Positions 8,845 through 17,665 are shown, numbered from the stretch's first letter. The stretch is DNA of 64,000 nucleotides from Candidatus Saccharimonadota bacterium (GCA_017514665.1 JAFWIX010000008.1:62001-126000); one strand, 5' to 3'. Translations and numbers: made by a program. The notes: generated by a model not told the origin, from the sequence alone.

Positions 8845-9317
8845 TGAAATATAACGAATTAACTGTTAATAAAAATACTCGTCCTACTCGCAAAGGTCGT
8901 GGTATTTCGGCCGGGCAAGGTAAAACCGCTGGTCGTGGTACCAAAGGTCAGAAATCTCGTACTGGCCATCGCAAAATGCCAGCTACCTTTATGGGTGGCC
9001 AAAAAGCCTTCATGCAAGCCGTGCCAAAACTCAAAGGCTTTAAATCTATTCATGAAAAGGCCACTATAGTTTACACTGATCGCTTAAATGGTTTGACCGG
9101 CAAGATCGACAATTTCACCCTTGCTGACAAACAACTCATCGAGAATCCGTTTAAGAAGGTCAAAATCATCTCTCGTGGTGAATTAACTGCTAAAATTGAT
9201 CTCAATACTCAATTTGCTAGTAAAACCGCAGTTGAAGCCATCAAAAAAGCTGGCGGCTCCTTTACTAAGGTTGCCGTACCAAAACGTTTGAAGCGCGAAA
9301 CTAAAGACAACAAATAA
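8844..9317 (+). CDS. rplO: 50S ribosomal protein L15
   Basis: L15 is a late-assembling protein of the large subunit. The 157-residue protein has the Gly/Arg-rich N-terminal tail (RKGRGISAGQGKTAGRGTKG, then RTGHRKMP) and a C-terminal domain ending in a conserved AGGSFTKV-like segment. rpmD (L30), which usually precedes rplO, is absent, as in other CPR genomes. It overlaps rpsE by one base. Confidence 0.97.
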   Translation: MKYNELTVNKNTRPTRKGRGISAGQGKTAGRGTKGQKSRTGHRKMPATFMGGQKAFMQAVPKLKGFKSIHEKATIVYTDRLNGLTGKIDNFTLADKQLIENPFKKVKIISRGELTAKIDLNTQFASKTAVEAIKKAGGSFTKVAVPKRLKRETKDNK

Positions 9318-9326
9318 CAATTGTGG

Positions 9327-9332
9327 TACAAT
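9327..9332 (+). promoter_or_regulatory. Promoter -10 in front of secY
   Basis: TACAAT preceded by TGG lies 11 nt before the secY ATG, in the short gap after rplO. Transcription from it would begin only a few bases before the start codon, and no Shine-Dalgarno site is visible. Read-through from the ribosomal operon is also possible. Confidence 0.45.
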
Positions 9333-9343
9333 AGTAGAAGTAT

Positions 9344-10762
9344 ATGAATTTCAAGAATATTTTCCGGTCGTTCAAAAACAAGGATATGCTAAAGCGTATT
9401 TTGGTGATTTTTGGCATTATCGTTGCCTATCGCTTGCTCGCACATATCCCAGTGCCTTTGGGCGATGCTGCTACTTTCAAAGACGCCATCTCCAATCTCA
9501 TTGCTCAATCTGACTTTGGTGGCTTCATCAACTTGATTTCTGGCGGTGGCTTGACTGCATTTTCGATTATTCTTGTCGGTCTTGGTCCTTACATCACCGC
9601 CTCGATCGTCATCCAGCTTCTCACTAAGGCTATACCTAGCCTAGAAGAATTGTCGCGTGACGGCGAGACTGGTCGTCGCAAAATCAACCAGTGGACGCGT
9701 ATTGTTACTGTGCCATTAGCAATCATTCAGTCTATTGCTTACATCTTTATTCTTTATCAATCAGTCACATCATCAGGGGCTACACTAAGTTTCGAACCAA
9801 CCACTGCCGACTGGGTGCTCTCTGTGATTGCCATGACTGCTGGCTCTACACTCTTGATGTGGTTTGGTGAATTAATCACTGAGCAGGGCATTGGTAATGG
9901 TATTTCTATGATGATCTTTGCCTCTATTATTTCCCAGCTTCCCGCCACTCTCACCACGCTTGGCAACGCCCTCTTTGACACTTCCGCTGGCACCTTACAA
10001 CTATTTGGTTGGTTTGAGTTGCCAGTCAACCCAACTATCTTCTGGATCTGTCTCGGTTTCGTCGTCGCCATGCTAGTAGTAATTTACTTTCTGGTCAAGA
10101 TTAACGAAGCACAGCGAATTATCACCATTAATTACGCCAAACGTGTCCATGGTAATAGTAGCTATGGTGGTATCAAATCCATCTTGCCAATCAAACTCAT
10201 CGCCGCTGGTGTAATTCCCGTCATCTTTGCTACTGCCTTCCTTTCTTTGCCGTCACTAATGGGTCAAGTTATGGTCTCGGCCAATCCTAATAACAGTTTT
10301 GGTGCTACACTAGTCAGTCTCTTTTCTGCGCCCTCCGCCAATACTTACGCTAATATGTATCCAAATGGCCTAACCGCTCAATGGTTCTTCTACCCGGTGA
10401 TGTATTTCTTGTTAGTAGTATTATTTACTTATTTCTATACTTCTATTATCTTCAACACTCGAGAAATCGCTGATAATCTGCAAAAACAAGGCGGCTTCAT
10501 TGAGGGCGTTCGCCCTGGCCTCAAAACCGCCGATTACTTATCTCGTATTATCAATCGTCTCAATCTCTTCGGCTCCATCGCGCTTGGTTTGATTGCGATG
10601 TTGCCATTTATTACTGATTATATCTTCATTATCATCACTGGCGCACCGATTGGTCTATCGATTTCGGGTACTGGTCTCCTTATCGTGGTCACCGTTGCCC
10701 TCGAAAGCATCCGCCAGCTCAATTCCCGCGCGTTAATGGTAACTTATGACGAGTACGAATAA
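9344..10762 (+). CDS. secY: Protein translocase subunit SecY
   Basis: SecY is the channel of the Sec translocase in the cytoplasmic membrane. The 472-residue protein shows about ten hydrophobic segments. Conserved features are AYRLLAHIPVPLGD after TM1, the plug region, LGPYITASIVIQLL, the sequence GQAINGISMMIF-like around EQGIGNGISMMIF, and the cytoplasmic loop motif near QKQGGFIEGVRPG. It ends a ribosomal run, as in most bacteria. The downstream sortase follows after one base. Confidence 0.97.
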   Translation: MNFKNIFRSFKNKDMLKRILVIFGIIVAYRLLAHIPVPLGDAATFKDAISNLIAQSDFGGFINLISGGGLTAFSIILVGLGPYITASIVIQLLTKAIPSLEELSRDGETGRRKINQWTRIVTVPLAIIQSIAYIFILYQSVTSSGATLSFEPTTADWVLSVIAMTAGSTLLMWFGELITEQGIGNGISMMIFASIISQLPATLTTLGNALFDTSAGTLQLFGWFELPVNPTIFWICLGFVVAMLVVIYFLVKINEAQRIITINYAKRVHGNSSYGGIKSILPIKLIAAGVIPVIFATAFLSLPSLMGQVMVSANPNNSFGATLVSLFSAPSANTYANMYPNGLTAQWFFYPVMYFLLVVLFTYFYTSIIFNTREIADNLQKQGGFIEGVRPGLKTADYLSRIINRLNLFGSIALGLIAMLPFITDYIFIIITGAPIGLSISGTGLLIVVTVALESIRQLNSRALMVTYDEYE

Positions 10763-10763
10763 T

Positions 10764-11456
10764 ATGTTTACGGGTGGAAAATTCAAAATTAGACGCTTCA
10801 AAGGTTATATCCCTCGCATTTTGTGGGGGCTATTAGGGCTTGCTGCTATTCTATTTCTACTCCGCGTGATGATTTGGGAAGGGAATTATTACCACGACCA
10901 AGAGGGCAGTGAGCGCGCTTCGTCCAACATTGTCGCTAATGATAATGTTGATGAAACTGAGGTTACTGAAGATGATTTAAATAATTATACCGTAGCTCCT
11001 GATCGTCCGCGTTTTCTTATTATTGAAAAATTAAATATCAAAGCACGCGTTCTCGAAGTAGGCATTAATAACGAAGGCGAACTTGCCACACCGCGTAGTA
11101 TTTTTGACGTCGGTTGGTATGGCTTATCTGCTAAACCAGGCGAGCCCGGCACTATGTTGATAGATGGTCACAATGGTGGCCCCACTAAAGTCGGTGTCTT
11201 TAAATATACTCCTTCGCTCAAGGAAGGCGACATTATTACTATTGAGCGTGGCGATGGCGCTATCTTCAACTACTCAGTCGTCGACAACGTTACTATATCA
11301 TTAGATGATGCTGACGCCTATATGGAGACCGCCCAACAAAGCCCAGTCGAAGACGCCACCGAGTCGCTTACCTTGATTACTTGTACCGGCGAATGGTCAC
11401 AACCTCGCCAAACCTATCTTTCTCGTCAATTTACGCGTGCCGTGCGCACCGAATAG
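10764..11456 (+). CDS. Sortase, class F/E-like
   Basis: Sortases are membrane-anchored cysteine transpeptidases that cut a C-terminal sorting motif and attach surface proteins. The preferred start ATG 10764 gives 230 residues; an ATG at 10746 overlaps secY. One N-terminal membrane segment (about 18-38) precedes an acidic linker and the sortase domain. The catalytic triad is visible: His in DGHNGG (about 136), Cys in LITCTGEW (about 207) and Arg in YLSRQFTR (about 221). It directly follows secY. A possible substrate lies at 42945-43403. Confidence 0.88.
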   Translation: MFTGGKFKIRRFKGYIPRILWGLLGLAAILFLLRVMIWEGNYYHDQEGSERASSNIVANDNVDETEVTEDDLNNYTVAPDRPRFLIIEKLNIKARVLEVGINNEGELATPRSIFDVGWYGLSAKPGEPGTMLIDGHNGGPTKVGVFKYTPSLKEGDIITIERGDGAIFNYSVVDNVTISLDDADAYMETAQQSPVEDATESLTLITCTGEWSQPRQTYLSRQFTRAVRTE

Positions 11457-11459
11457 TTC

Positions 11460-11489
11460 TTGACACTTTTATCATAAGCGCGATATAAT
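11460..11489 (+). promoter_or_regulatory. Promoter of the FISUMP-like gene, leaderless
   Basis: A consensus TTGACA (11460-11465) is followed after 18 nt by TATAAT (11484-11489). The ATG begins 6 nt further on, so transcription is expected to start at or within a base of the start codon. No Shine-Dalgarno site is present. Confidence 0.8.
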
Positions 11490-11495
11490 AGTCGC

Positions 11496-12932
11496 ATGAA
11501 CAAGCTTAAGGTTACATGTTCTGTTCTGATGCTTACCTTTTTGGTGAGTATTTTTTCTTGTTCTGTTTATGCCACTCAGGCTAGCACTGATACAGAAGTA
11601 GATTTAAATGTAGCTACAGTCATTAATATCTCTACACCAGACACTACTACCATTAATTGTGCTAGTCTTAATACTCTATGTACTGCTAATACTACTGTTA
11701 CTGTCGGTACTAATAATATTACTGGCTATACTTTACAGTTAAATGCCACTTCTGGTTATTCTAATAGTCTTACTAATGCTGCTACTAGTGAAACTATTCC
11801 AACACTTACTGGAGCCTATGCTTCAGGTTCCTTTCCCACTAACTATTGGGGCTATACTGGTGGTCTAGATAAATCCGGAGAAACTGGAGGACTTAACTGT
11901 TCTGCTAACTATTGTCCTATTCTCGCTTATCAATCTGATGATTCTAACTATGCACCAAATCATGCTATTAAAGTCACTGATGCTCCCGCTACTGCTTCTA
12001 ACACTACTATTACCTTTGGTGCTAAAGCTGATATTACTAAGCCTTCGGGGACTTATTCTACATCAGTAACCTTTACTGCTGTGACTAACTATGTTCCTCA
12101 TCCCATCACAGACGGTATGGATATGCAAGATATCACAGCTAATATGTGTGCAGATACTCCGCTATATTCTGAATCCAACACTACCTACACCGTAGTAGAT
12201 ACCCGTGATAATGAAGAATATAAAGTAGCTAAATTAGCAGACAATAACTGTTGGATGTTAGACAATATGAGACTAGACCTTACTAACTCTACTGTTATTA
12301 ACTCCCTCACCACCACTAATACCAACGTAGATTCTACTTCTCTCACATCTCTTAAGAGCGGCAACCGTGCCGCAGGAGACAGATACGCTAGTAGCGGCTT
12401 TGAAATCTGGGATTCTAGCCATACTTCAAATCCCTACAACCAAGCCAAAGCCAATGCTGATTATAAAAACACTGTAGCTTCAGTTACTTATGGCTCTGGT
12501 TCTGGTAAGATAGGTGTCTATTATAACTACTGTGCCGCTTCGGCTGGTAACTATTGCTATAACCAAAATGCTGGCGTAGATGATACTAGCACTCTTCAAG
12601 ATGCCCAGTATGATATCTGCCCTAAGAATTGGCGCATGCCTACCTCCACTAGTAGCGGTGAATACCAAGCCTTACTTACCGCATACAATGACAATCAAAC
12701 TGCTACCGATTCCGGCAGTCTCCAATACAACCTGTCTACGCCGCTTTCTGGCTACTTCAACAGTGGCTCGGCGCACACTCAGGGTAGCTACGGCAGCTTT
12801 TGGTCTTCTACTTGGGGCAATAATGCTAACGATATGAGATACCTCTACGTCAATGCTAGCTATGCCTATCCGTCCAATTACTACAATCGCAGCCGCGGCT
12901 ATTCAGTTAGGTGCTTAGTTCCCGGCACCTAA
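11496..12932 (+). CDS. Secreted protein with FISUMP-like C-terminal domain
   Basis: The 478-residue protein has a signal peptide (hydrophobic residues 8-24, with VYA before a likely cleavage site). A Thr/Asn/Ser-rich region of about 190 residues resembles a beta-rich surface domain. The C-terminal half has the pattern of the Fibrobacter succinogenes major paralogous (FISUMP) domain: KLADNNCWMLDNM, then ICPKNWRMPT, then GSFWSST, ending YSVRCLV. Four or more cysteines may form disulfides outside the cell. The function is unknown; exposure on the cell surface is likely. It sits between a sortase and infA but lacks a C-terminal sorting signal. Confidence 0.75.
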   Translation: MNKLKVTCSVLMLTFLVSIFSCSVYATQASTDTEVDLNVATVINISTPDTTTINCASLNTLCTANTTVTVGTNNITGYTLQLNATSGYSNSLTNAATSETIPTLTGAYASGSFPTNYWGYTGGLDKSGETGGLNCSANYCPILAYQSDDSNYAPNHAIKVTDAPATASNTTITFGAKADITKPSGTYSTSVTFTAVTNYVPHPITDGMDMQDITANMCADTPLYSESNTTYTVVDTRDNEEYKVAKLADNNCWMLDNMRLDLTNSTVINSLTTTNTNVDSTSLTSLKSGNRAAGDRYASSGFEIWDSSHTSNPYNQAKANADYKNTVASVTYGSGSGKIGVYYNYCAASAGNYCYNQNAGVDDTSTLQDAQYDICPKNWRMPTSTSSGEYQALLTAYNDNQTATDSGSLQYNLSTPLSGYFNSGSAHTQGSYGSFWSSTWGNNANDMRYLYVNASYAYPSNYYNRSRGYSVRCLVPGT

Positions 12933-12950
12933 AATTCCTAATAAAACCCC

Positions 12951-12979
12951 TTTACAAACCCTGAAATCTGTGCTACACT
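12951..12979 (+). promoter_or_regulatory. Promoter of infA
   Basis: TTTACA (12951-12956), a 17-nt spacer and TACACT (12974-12979) preceded by TGC form an extended -10 promoter. The infA ATG is 13 nt downstream, leaving a leader of only a few bases and no clear Shine-Dalgarno site. Confidence 0.65.
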
Positions 12980-12992
12980 AAGAAAGTAATTT

Positions 12993-13217
12993 ATGGCTAG
13001 CCAAAAAGAAGTGATTAAACTCACAGGGCACGTTGTTGAGGCGTTGCCCAACACTCAGTTTCGAGTGGAGCTTGAGAATGGTCATACAATTATCGCGCAC
13101 ATGAGCGGTAAAATGCGCAAAAATTATATCCGCTTAGTGCCAGGCGATAAGGTAGAGGTTGAGTTAACTCCTTACGATCTTACGAAGGGTAGAATCAGCT
13201 TCCGCCTTAAAGATTAA
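12993..13217 (+). CDS. infA: Translation initiation factor IF-1
   Basis: IF-1 occupies the ribosomal A site during initiation. The 74-residue protein is a single S1-like OB fold and matches the family throughout: [39 protein letters not shown] and [12 protein letters not shown]. The usual upstream adk and map genes are missing; a secreted-protein gene is next to it instead. Confidence 0.98.
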   Translation: MASQKEVIKLTGHVVEALPNTQFRVELENGHTIIAHMSGKMRKNYIRLVPGDKVEVELTPYDLTKGRISFRLKD

Positions 13218-13233
13218 TATCAACCGTTGTGGT

Positions 13234-13239
13234 TATAAT
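13234..13239 (+). promoter_or_regulatory. Promoter -10 upstream of rpmJ and the alpha operon
   Basis: TATAAT lies between infA and rpmJ. The leader of about 60 nt after it contains a small hairpin (TGTTGT/ACAACA around 13262-13280) and then a purine-rich site (CGAAAGG) before rpmJ. Confidence 0.55.
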
Positions 13240-13304
13240 TACGACGCTATATCTCGAGAAGTGTTGTAAAAATCACAACATTAAACGAAAGGTTTTTATA
13301 CACT

Positions 13305-13421
13305 ATGAAAGTACGTGCTAGTGTTAAAAAAATTTCTCCTGATGACATTATTGTCCGCCGCAAGGGTGTACTTCGTGTCATCAATAAGAAAAAACCTAAA
13401 AATAAGCAAAGGCAGGGTTAA
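13305..13421 (+). CDS. rpmJ: 50S ribosomal protein L36, zinc-free form
   Basis: This 38-codon gene begins [11 protein letters not shown] and ends KNKQRQG, the beginning and end of L36. In the common form three Cys and one His bind zinc; here the positions after KKI read SPDD, and the later Cys and His are Asn and Asn/Lys. The protein is therefore a C-minus variant. It is in the normal place between infA and rpsM. Confidence 0.93.
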   Translation: MKVRASVKKISPDDIIVRRKGVLRVINKKKPKNKQRQG

Positions 13422-13427
13422 GAAAAT

Positions 13428-13814
13428 ATGGCAAGAATTGCAAGCGTTGTCATCCCTTCCGATAAGCAAGTGTGGATTGCCCTCACTTATGTTTATGGTA
13501 TCGGACAGACAACATCAAAAGCCATCCTTGCGGAGGCTAAAATCGAGCCTACCACTCGGGTGAAAGATCTCACCGAGGCTGACGAACAAAAAATCAACGA
13601 CATTATTTCCAAGAAATATACCGTCGAAGGTGATTTGAAGCGCCTCGTGACTAACAATATCAAACGTATCAAGGATATCAATTCCTACAAAGGTATCCGC
13701 CACAAGGCGAAATTACCGGTCAACGGTCAACGTACTCGTACGAACGCACGTACTCGTAAGGGTAAAGCTATCGCGGTCGGTGGCGCACAACCTAAAGCAG
13801 CGAGTAAAACTTAA
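13428..13814 (+). CDS. rpsM: 30S ribosomal protein S13
   Basis: S13 lies in the head of the small subunit and contacts the large subunit. The 128-residue protein has the helix-two-turn-helix motif [18 protein letters not shown] and the C-terminal basic signature [20 protein letters not shown]. It follows rpmJ after 6 nt. Confidence 0.98.
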   Translation: MARIASVVIPSDKQVWIALTYVYGIGQTTSKAILAEAKIEPTTRVKDLTEADEQKINDIISKKYTVEGDLKRLVTNNIKRIKDINSYKGIRHKAKLPVNGQRTRTNARTRKGKAIAVGGAQPKAASKT

Positions 13815-13823
13815 GGAGAGTAT

Positions 13824-14276
13824 ATGTCAGAAGAAGAAATCAAGCAAACTACTACTGATGCTCCTGAAGCTACCGCTGAAGCGACTCCTACCCCCAAGGT
13901 CAAGAAGGCTAAAAAGGGTAAGCGTGTCGTCAATCACGGTCAGGTGCACATCAAAGCCACCTTTAATAATACTATTATTACCGTTACTGATCAAAAAGGC
14001 GAAGCTTTGGCTGCTTCATCAGCCGGAGCCAACGGTTTTCGTGGTTCCAAGAAAGGCACCGCTTACGCCGCTGGCGTAGCTGCCGAAAAAGCTCTCGAAG
14101 TCGCCAAAAAAGATCATAGCATGCATACTGCTGACATCTTTGTCAAAGGTATCGGCTTAGGTCGCGACAGTGCTATTCGTACTGTCGCCAACGTCGGCAT
14201 CACTATTAATAGCATCACCGACACTACCCCTATCGCACATGGCGGTGTGCGTCCTAAAGGAGAAAGGAAACCATAA
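13824..14276 (+). CDS. rpsK: 30S ribosomal protein S11
   Basis: S11 binds the platform of the small subunit. The 150-residue protein has a charged N-terminal extension of about 35 residues (Glu/Thr, then Lys-rich) before the normal core: HIKATFNNTIITVTDQKG, SSAGANGFRGSKKGT and the C-terminal signature PIAHGGVRPKGERKP. TAAGGAGAG precedes its start. Confidence 0.97.
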   Translation: MSEEEIKQTTTDAPEATAEATPTPKVKKAKKGKRVVNHGQVHIKATFNNTIITVTDQKGEALAASSAGANGFRGSKKGTAYAAGVAAEKALEVAKKDHSMHTADIFVKGIGLGRDSAIRTVANVGITINSITDTTPIAHGGVRPKGERKP

Positions 14277-14890
14277 TGGCACGAGATAAATCACCAATTG
14301 TCAAACAGAGCCGTCGCGAAGGTTATGCCTTAGCTCCCAAGGCTCACAAAATCATGGCCAAGAAACCAGGTATCCCTGGTGAACATGGCGACATGCGTCA
14401 ACGCGGTGGCAGTCTATATCTTACTCAACTCCGCGAAAAGCAAAAAGTTCGCCGCATGTATGGCCTGCTCGAAAAACAATTCGCTAAATTAATGAAAGAA
14501 GCCCAAAAGGCTGACGGCCTCACCGGTACCAAGCTCCTTGAGTTCTTGGAACGCCGTGCCGATAACGTCGTTTATCGTGCTGGTTTTGCCGCTACCCGTC
14601 GTCAAGCTCGTCAATTAGTCAGTCACGGCCACTTCCTTTTGAATGGTCGTCGTATTGATATCCCATCAATTCGTTTAAATCCAGGCGACAAATTAGAAGT
14701 CAGACCACGTTCCGCCAAAACCGAATATTTCAAGAATCTTGAAAATATCGTTGGCGCCAACAACCAACCGCTCAGCTGGATGAAGAGCAACCCTAAGAAA
14801 ATGGTTATCGAAATCACTGGACTACCGAAGCGCGAAGAGGCTGAGGTGGGCATTAATGAACAATTAATCGTTGAGTACTACTCACGCTAA
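14276..14890 (+). CDS. rpsD: 30S ribosomal protein S4, cysteine-free
   Basis: S4 is a primary 16S rRNA binder. The 204-residue protein has the S4 RNA-binding domain (FAATRRQARQLVSHGHFLLNG, with the DIPSIRLNPGDKLEV region). The N-terminal zone that holds four Cys in the zinc-binding type reads SPIVKQSRREG, with Ile/Val and Ser where the CxxC would stand, so no zinc site remains. It overlaps rpsK by one base. Confidence 0.97.
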   Translation: MARDKSPIVKQSRREGYALAPKAHKIMAKKPGIPGEHGDMRQRGGSLYLTQLREKQKVRRMYGLLEKQFAKLMKEAQKADGLTGTKLLEFLERRADNVVYRAGFAATRRQARQLVSHGHFLLNGRRIDIPSIRLNPGDKLEVRPRSAKTEYFKNLENIVGANNQPLSWMKSNPKKMVIEITGLPKREEAEVGINEQLIVEYYSR

Positions 14891-14904
14891 AGGAGAAGAA
14901 ATAT

Positions 14905-15852
14905 ATGACTACAAAAGCTATTCACGAAGCAAAATTAGCAGAGGTCAAGGAACTCGGCGAAAACAGTGCAGAATTTGTCATCAAGCCACTTTACTATGGC
15001 TACGGCAACACTCTCGGCAATTCCTTGCGTCGCGTTTTGCTCTCTAGTATCAAAGGTGCCGCTATCACCGCTTTCAGTATCGAAGGCAGCACTCATGAAT
15101 TCACTGCCATTCCTGGCATTCGCGAAGATGTTGTTGATATTATGCTCAATCTCAAGAATATCCGTTTCAAGGTTCACAGCGACAAACCAGTTGAACTCAG
15201 CCTTGAAATCAAAGGCAGCAATCAAACCGAAAAAGATGGCGATCCTCGCGTGGTTGCTGGCGACATCAAGCTTCCTGCTGATGTCGAAATCGGTAATCCT
15301 AACCAAGTCATCTGTCACATCGACGACCCTAAATTCGTCCTCAAGATGCGTTTTGTCGTCGAAAACGGTGTTGGCTACCTCTCTATGAGCCAATCTGCTA
15401 AGGAAAAAGTCCACAGCGACATGATTTCAATTGACGCGGTCTTTAGCCCAGTCCTTCGCGTTCGCTATAAGGTTGAAAACACTCGCGTTGGCCAAGATAC
15501 CAATCTGCAGCAACTTTCAATTACTATTGACACCGATGGCACTATTACACCTAAAGAAGCCTTCGAGGAAGCTGCTGCAATCCTCGTCAATCAATATTCC
15601 GCTCTCGCTGGTGGCACCACTGTTGAATCTGGTGTTACTCCAGGTAGCGAAACTACTGACGAAGAAGTCGGCTACAACGTGCCAATCGAAGATTTGGATC
15701 TTTCCGCTCGCACCACTAATGCTTTACTTAATAATAATATCCAAACCCTCCGTGAACTCATTGCGCTCTCTGAGCAAGACATGAAAGAACTCCGCGGTTT
15801 TGGTAGTAAGGCCTTAGACGAAGTTAAAGAAAAGATAACGGAGTTAATTTAA
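14905..15852 (+). CDS. rpoA: DNA-directed RNA polymerase subunit alpha
   Basis: Alpha nucleates polymerase assembly. The 315-residue protein has the N-terminal dimerisation domain (motif GYGNTLGNSLRRVLLSS), the insert domain, and a C-terminal domain with the helix-hairpin-helix LSARTTNALLNNNIQTL and GFGSKALDEV. It lies in the alpha operon between rpsD and rplQ, preceded by AAAGGAGAAG. Confidence 0.98.
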   Translation: MTTKAIHEAKLAEVKELGENSAEFVIKPLYYGYGNTLGNSLRRVLLSSIKGAAITAFSIEGSTHEFTAIPGIREDVVDIMLNLKNIRFKVHSDKPVELSLEIKGSNQTEKDGDPRVVAGDIKLPADVEIGNPNQVICHIDDPKFVLKMRFVVENGVGYLSMSQSAKEKVHSDMISIDAVFSPVLRVRYKVENTRVGQDTNLQQLSITIDTDGTITPKEAFEEAAAILVNQYSALAGGTTVESGVTPGSETTDEEVGYNVPIEDLDLSARTTNALLNNNIQTLRELIALSEQDMKELRGFGSKALDEVKEKITELI

Positions 15853-15853
15853 T

Positions 15854-16246
15854 ATGCATCGCCACGGATATAAAGGCCGCAAATTCGGCCGTGAGACCGA
15901 TCAACGTCGGGCATTAATGCGTGGGTTAATGTGCTCGTTAATCGAAAATCAATCAATCACCACTACTCTTGCCAAGGCTAAAGAGATGCGTCGTGGTACC
16001 GAAAAACTAGTTACGCTCGCCAAAAAGGGCGGGCTAGCCAATCGCCGCTTAATCATCTCTCGTCTTGATAATATCGATACCGCCAACTTCTTAATGGATG
16101 TCGTTGCACCCCAAATCAAGCGCGATTCTGGTTACTTACGCATTGAGCGCGCTGGTTTTCGCAAAGGCGATCACGCCGAACTCGGCACCATCTCTTTTGT
16201 TGACGAAATCGACCCTGAGTTTAAACCCAAGAAGGAGGCTAAATAA
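15854..16246 (+). CDS. rplQ: 50S ribosomal protein L17
   Basis: L17 lies near the tunnel exit. The 130-residue protein starts MHRHGYKGRKFGRETDQRRA, close to the family pattern, and has the SLIENQSITTTLAKAKEMR segment. It begins one base after rpoA and its stop overlaps rplM by one base. Confidence 0.97.
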   Translation: MHRHGYKGRKFGRETDQRRALMRGLMCSLIENQSITTTLAKAKEMRRGTEKLVTLAKKGGLANRRLIISRLDNIDTANFLMDVVAPQIKRDSGYLRIERAGFRKGDHAELGTISFVDEIDPEFKPKKEAK

Positions 16247-16671
16247 TGAAAACTTATAGCCAAAAATCATCCGAAATCAACCGTGAATGGTTCGTTATTG
16301 ATGCTTCTTCTATGCCACTAGGCAAACTTGCCGTCATCATTGCTGACAAATTGATGGGCAAAAGCAAAGTTACTTATACGCCACATATCGATAATGGCGA
16401 CTATGTAATTGTTGTAAACGCCAAAAAAGTTCAAGTTAGCGGCAATAAAATGACCGACAAGATGTATCGCCGCCACAGTGGTTACCCAGGCGGACTCAAA
16501 GAGCTCAAACTCGAAGAGGTTATCGAAAAAGACCCCGCTCACGTTATTAAAAACGCCGTCAAGGGAATGTTACCAAAGAATAAACTTGCCGCTGAACGTT
16601 TGAAGCGCCTCCGCGTTTTTGCTGGCGCCGAACACACTCATGCTGCACAAAACCCAAAGGAGATTAAATAA
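16246..16671 (+). CDS. rplM: 50S ribosomal protein L13
   Basis: L13 is an early large-subunit assembly protein. The 141-residue protein has REWFVIDASSMPLGKLAV, the HIDNGDYVIVVNA segment, the RHSGYPGGLKE motif and the GMLPKNKLAAERLKRLRVF signature. One-base overlaps link it to rplQ and rpsI. Confidence 0.98.
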   Translation: MKTYSQKSSEINREWFVIDASSMPLGKLAVIIADKLMGKSKVTYTPHIDNGDYVIVVNAKKVQVSGNKMTDKMYRRHSGYPGGLKELKLEEVIEKDPAHVIKNAVKGMLPKNKLAAERLKRLRVFAGAEHTHAAQNPKEIK

Positions 16672-17075
16672 TGACCGCTGCTAAGACTAAATACACTTAT
16701 GGGCTCGGCCGTCGCAAAGCTGCCACTGCTCGTGCTCGTCTTTTTGCCGGTAAGGGTAATATTACTATCAATGACAAACCAGCGCTAGAATATCTCTCTG
16801 GCAACAAAACTTACCTTGCCGAAATCACCGATTCGCTAGCTCTAGTGGAAAAACAAAATGCCTTTGATATTACTGTCAAAGTTGCGGGTGGTGGTTTGGC
16901 TGGCCAAGTCGACGCTATCAGACTAGCCATTTCTAAGGCTCTAGTGACTGAATTTCCCGATTTGCGCCCTGTACTAAAGAAAGCTGGCTTCTTGAAACGC
17001 GATCCGCGCGAAAAAGAACGCAAGAAATACGGCTTGCACTCAGCCCGTCGCCGCGAACAATTCAGCAAGCGTTAA
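16671..17075 (+). CDS. rpsI: 30S ribosomal protein S9
   Basis: S9 reaches the P site with its C-terminal tail. The 134-residue protein shows YGLGRRKAATARARL, the GGGLAGQVDAIRLAISKAL signature and the C-terminal tail ending RREQFSKR, with the usual terminal Lys-Arg. It is the last gene of the block; a terminator follows. Confidence 0.98.
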   Translation: MTAAKTKYTYGLGRRKAATARARLFAGKGNITINDKPALEYLSGNKTYLAEITDSLALVEKQNAFDITVKVAGGGLAGQVDAIRLAISKALVTEFPDLRPVLKKAGFLKRDPREKERKKYGLHSARRREQFSKR

Positions 17076-17086
17076 GCTTATTTACA

Positions 17087-17116
17087 AAAAATACCCTTAC
17101 TCATAAGGGTATTTTT
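17087..17116. terminator. Bidirectional terminator between rpsI and the deaminase
   Basis: A perfect 13-bp stem (AAAAATACCCTTA / TAAGGGTATTTTT) with a 4-nt loop has a T-run on either strand. It ends the ribosomal operon on the + strand and the convergent deaminase gene on the - strand. Confidence 0.85.
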
Positions 17117-17119
17117 GTT

Positions 17120-17665
17120 TTAAATCCATTTAGCTAATCTTTTATACTCTTCTGAATCCTTATCGTAAGAATCTAGGATATCTTGGGTATAAGTTTTGCC
17201 ATTTTTGATATTTAAAGTTTCTACCTCTGGTAAAGCGGCCAACAGTCGAATTACTGCTTCATCTGTATCGATAGTAGTCATTGACGATTTGTCATTATTA
17301 AAGGAATGAACTCTCAATTCTTCGTACACAAAACGCTTAATTCCGGCTTGCAAGCAGTATTTCAAACAATTTTCGCAGGTTGCCATTTGATTATAAATCG
17401 TGCAACCTTTTAAATCTCGTTTAGCAAAAAGCACCGCGTTCATCTCAGAATGAATGGCAAAATAGTATTTCATCGGCCTATCTTCTAGGGTTAATTTCGA
17501 CTCATCAGCGCCTTGTGGTAAACCGTTGTAGCCACAAGAAACAATCCTTCTATCTCGATCGACAATCACACAACCATTTTTGGAAGACGGATCCTTGGAT
17601 TTCTGCGCCACCGCATGCACGACAGACATAAAGTATTCATCCCATTCCTTTTTCGAAGTTGCCAT
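17120..17665 (-). CDS. dCMP deaminase (ComEB-like)
   Basis: Cytidine/deoxycytidylate deaminases use catalytic zinc to convert dCMP to dUMP, feeding dTMP synthesis. The 181-residue protein starts at ATG 17665 behind AAGGAGG; a longer frame begins at 17737 but overlaps the promoter. The zinc site is intact: His72 and catalytic Glu74 in HSEMNA, and Cys97 and Cys100 in CENC. The first position before the Cys pair is Thr instead of the usual Pro. NGLPQGAD resembles the dCMP-binding loop of the family. It is transcribed convergently to the ribosomal operon. Confidence 0.88.
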   Translation of the reverse strand: MATSKKEWDEYFMSVVHAVAQKSKDPSSKNGCVIVDRDRRIVSCGYNGLPQGADESKLTLEDRPMKYYFAIHSEMNAVLFAKRDLKGCTIYNQMATCENCLKYCLQAGIKRFVYEELRVHSFNNDKSSMTTIDTDEAVIRLLAALPEVETLNIKNGKTYTQDILDSYDKDSEEYKRLAKWI

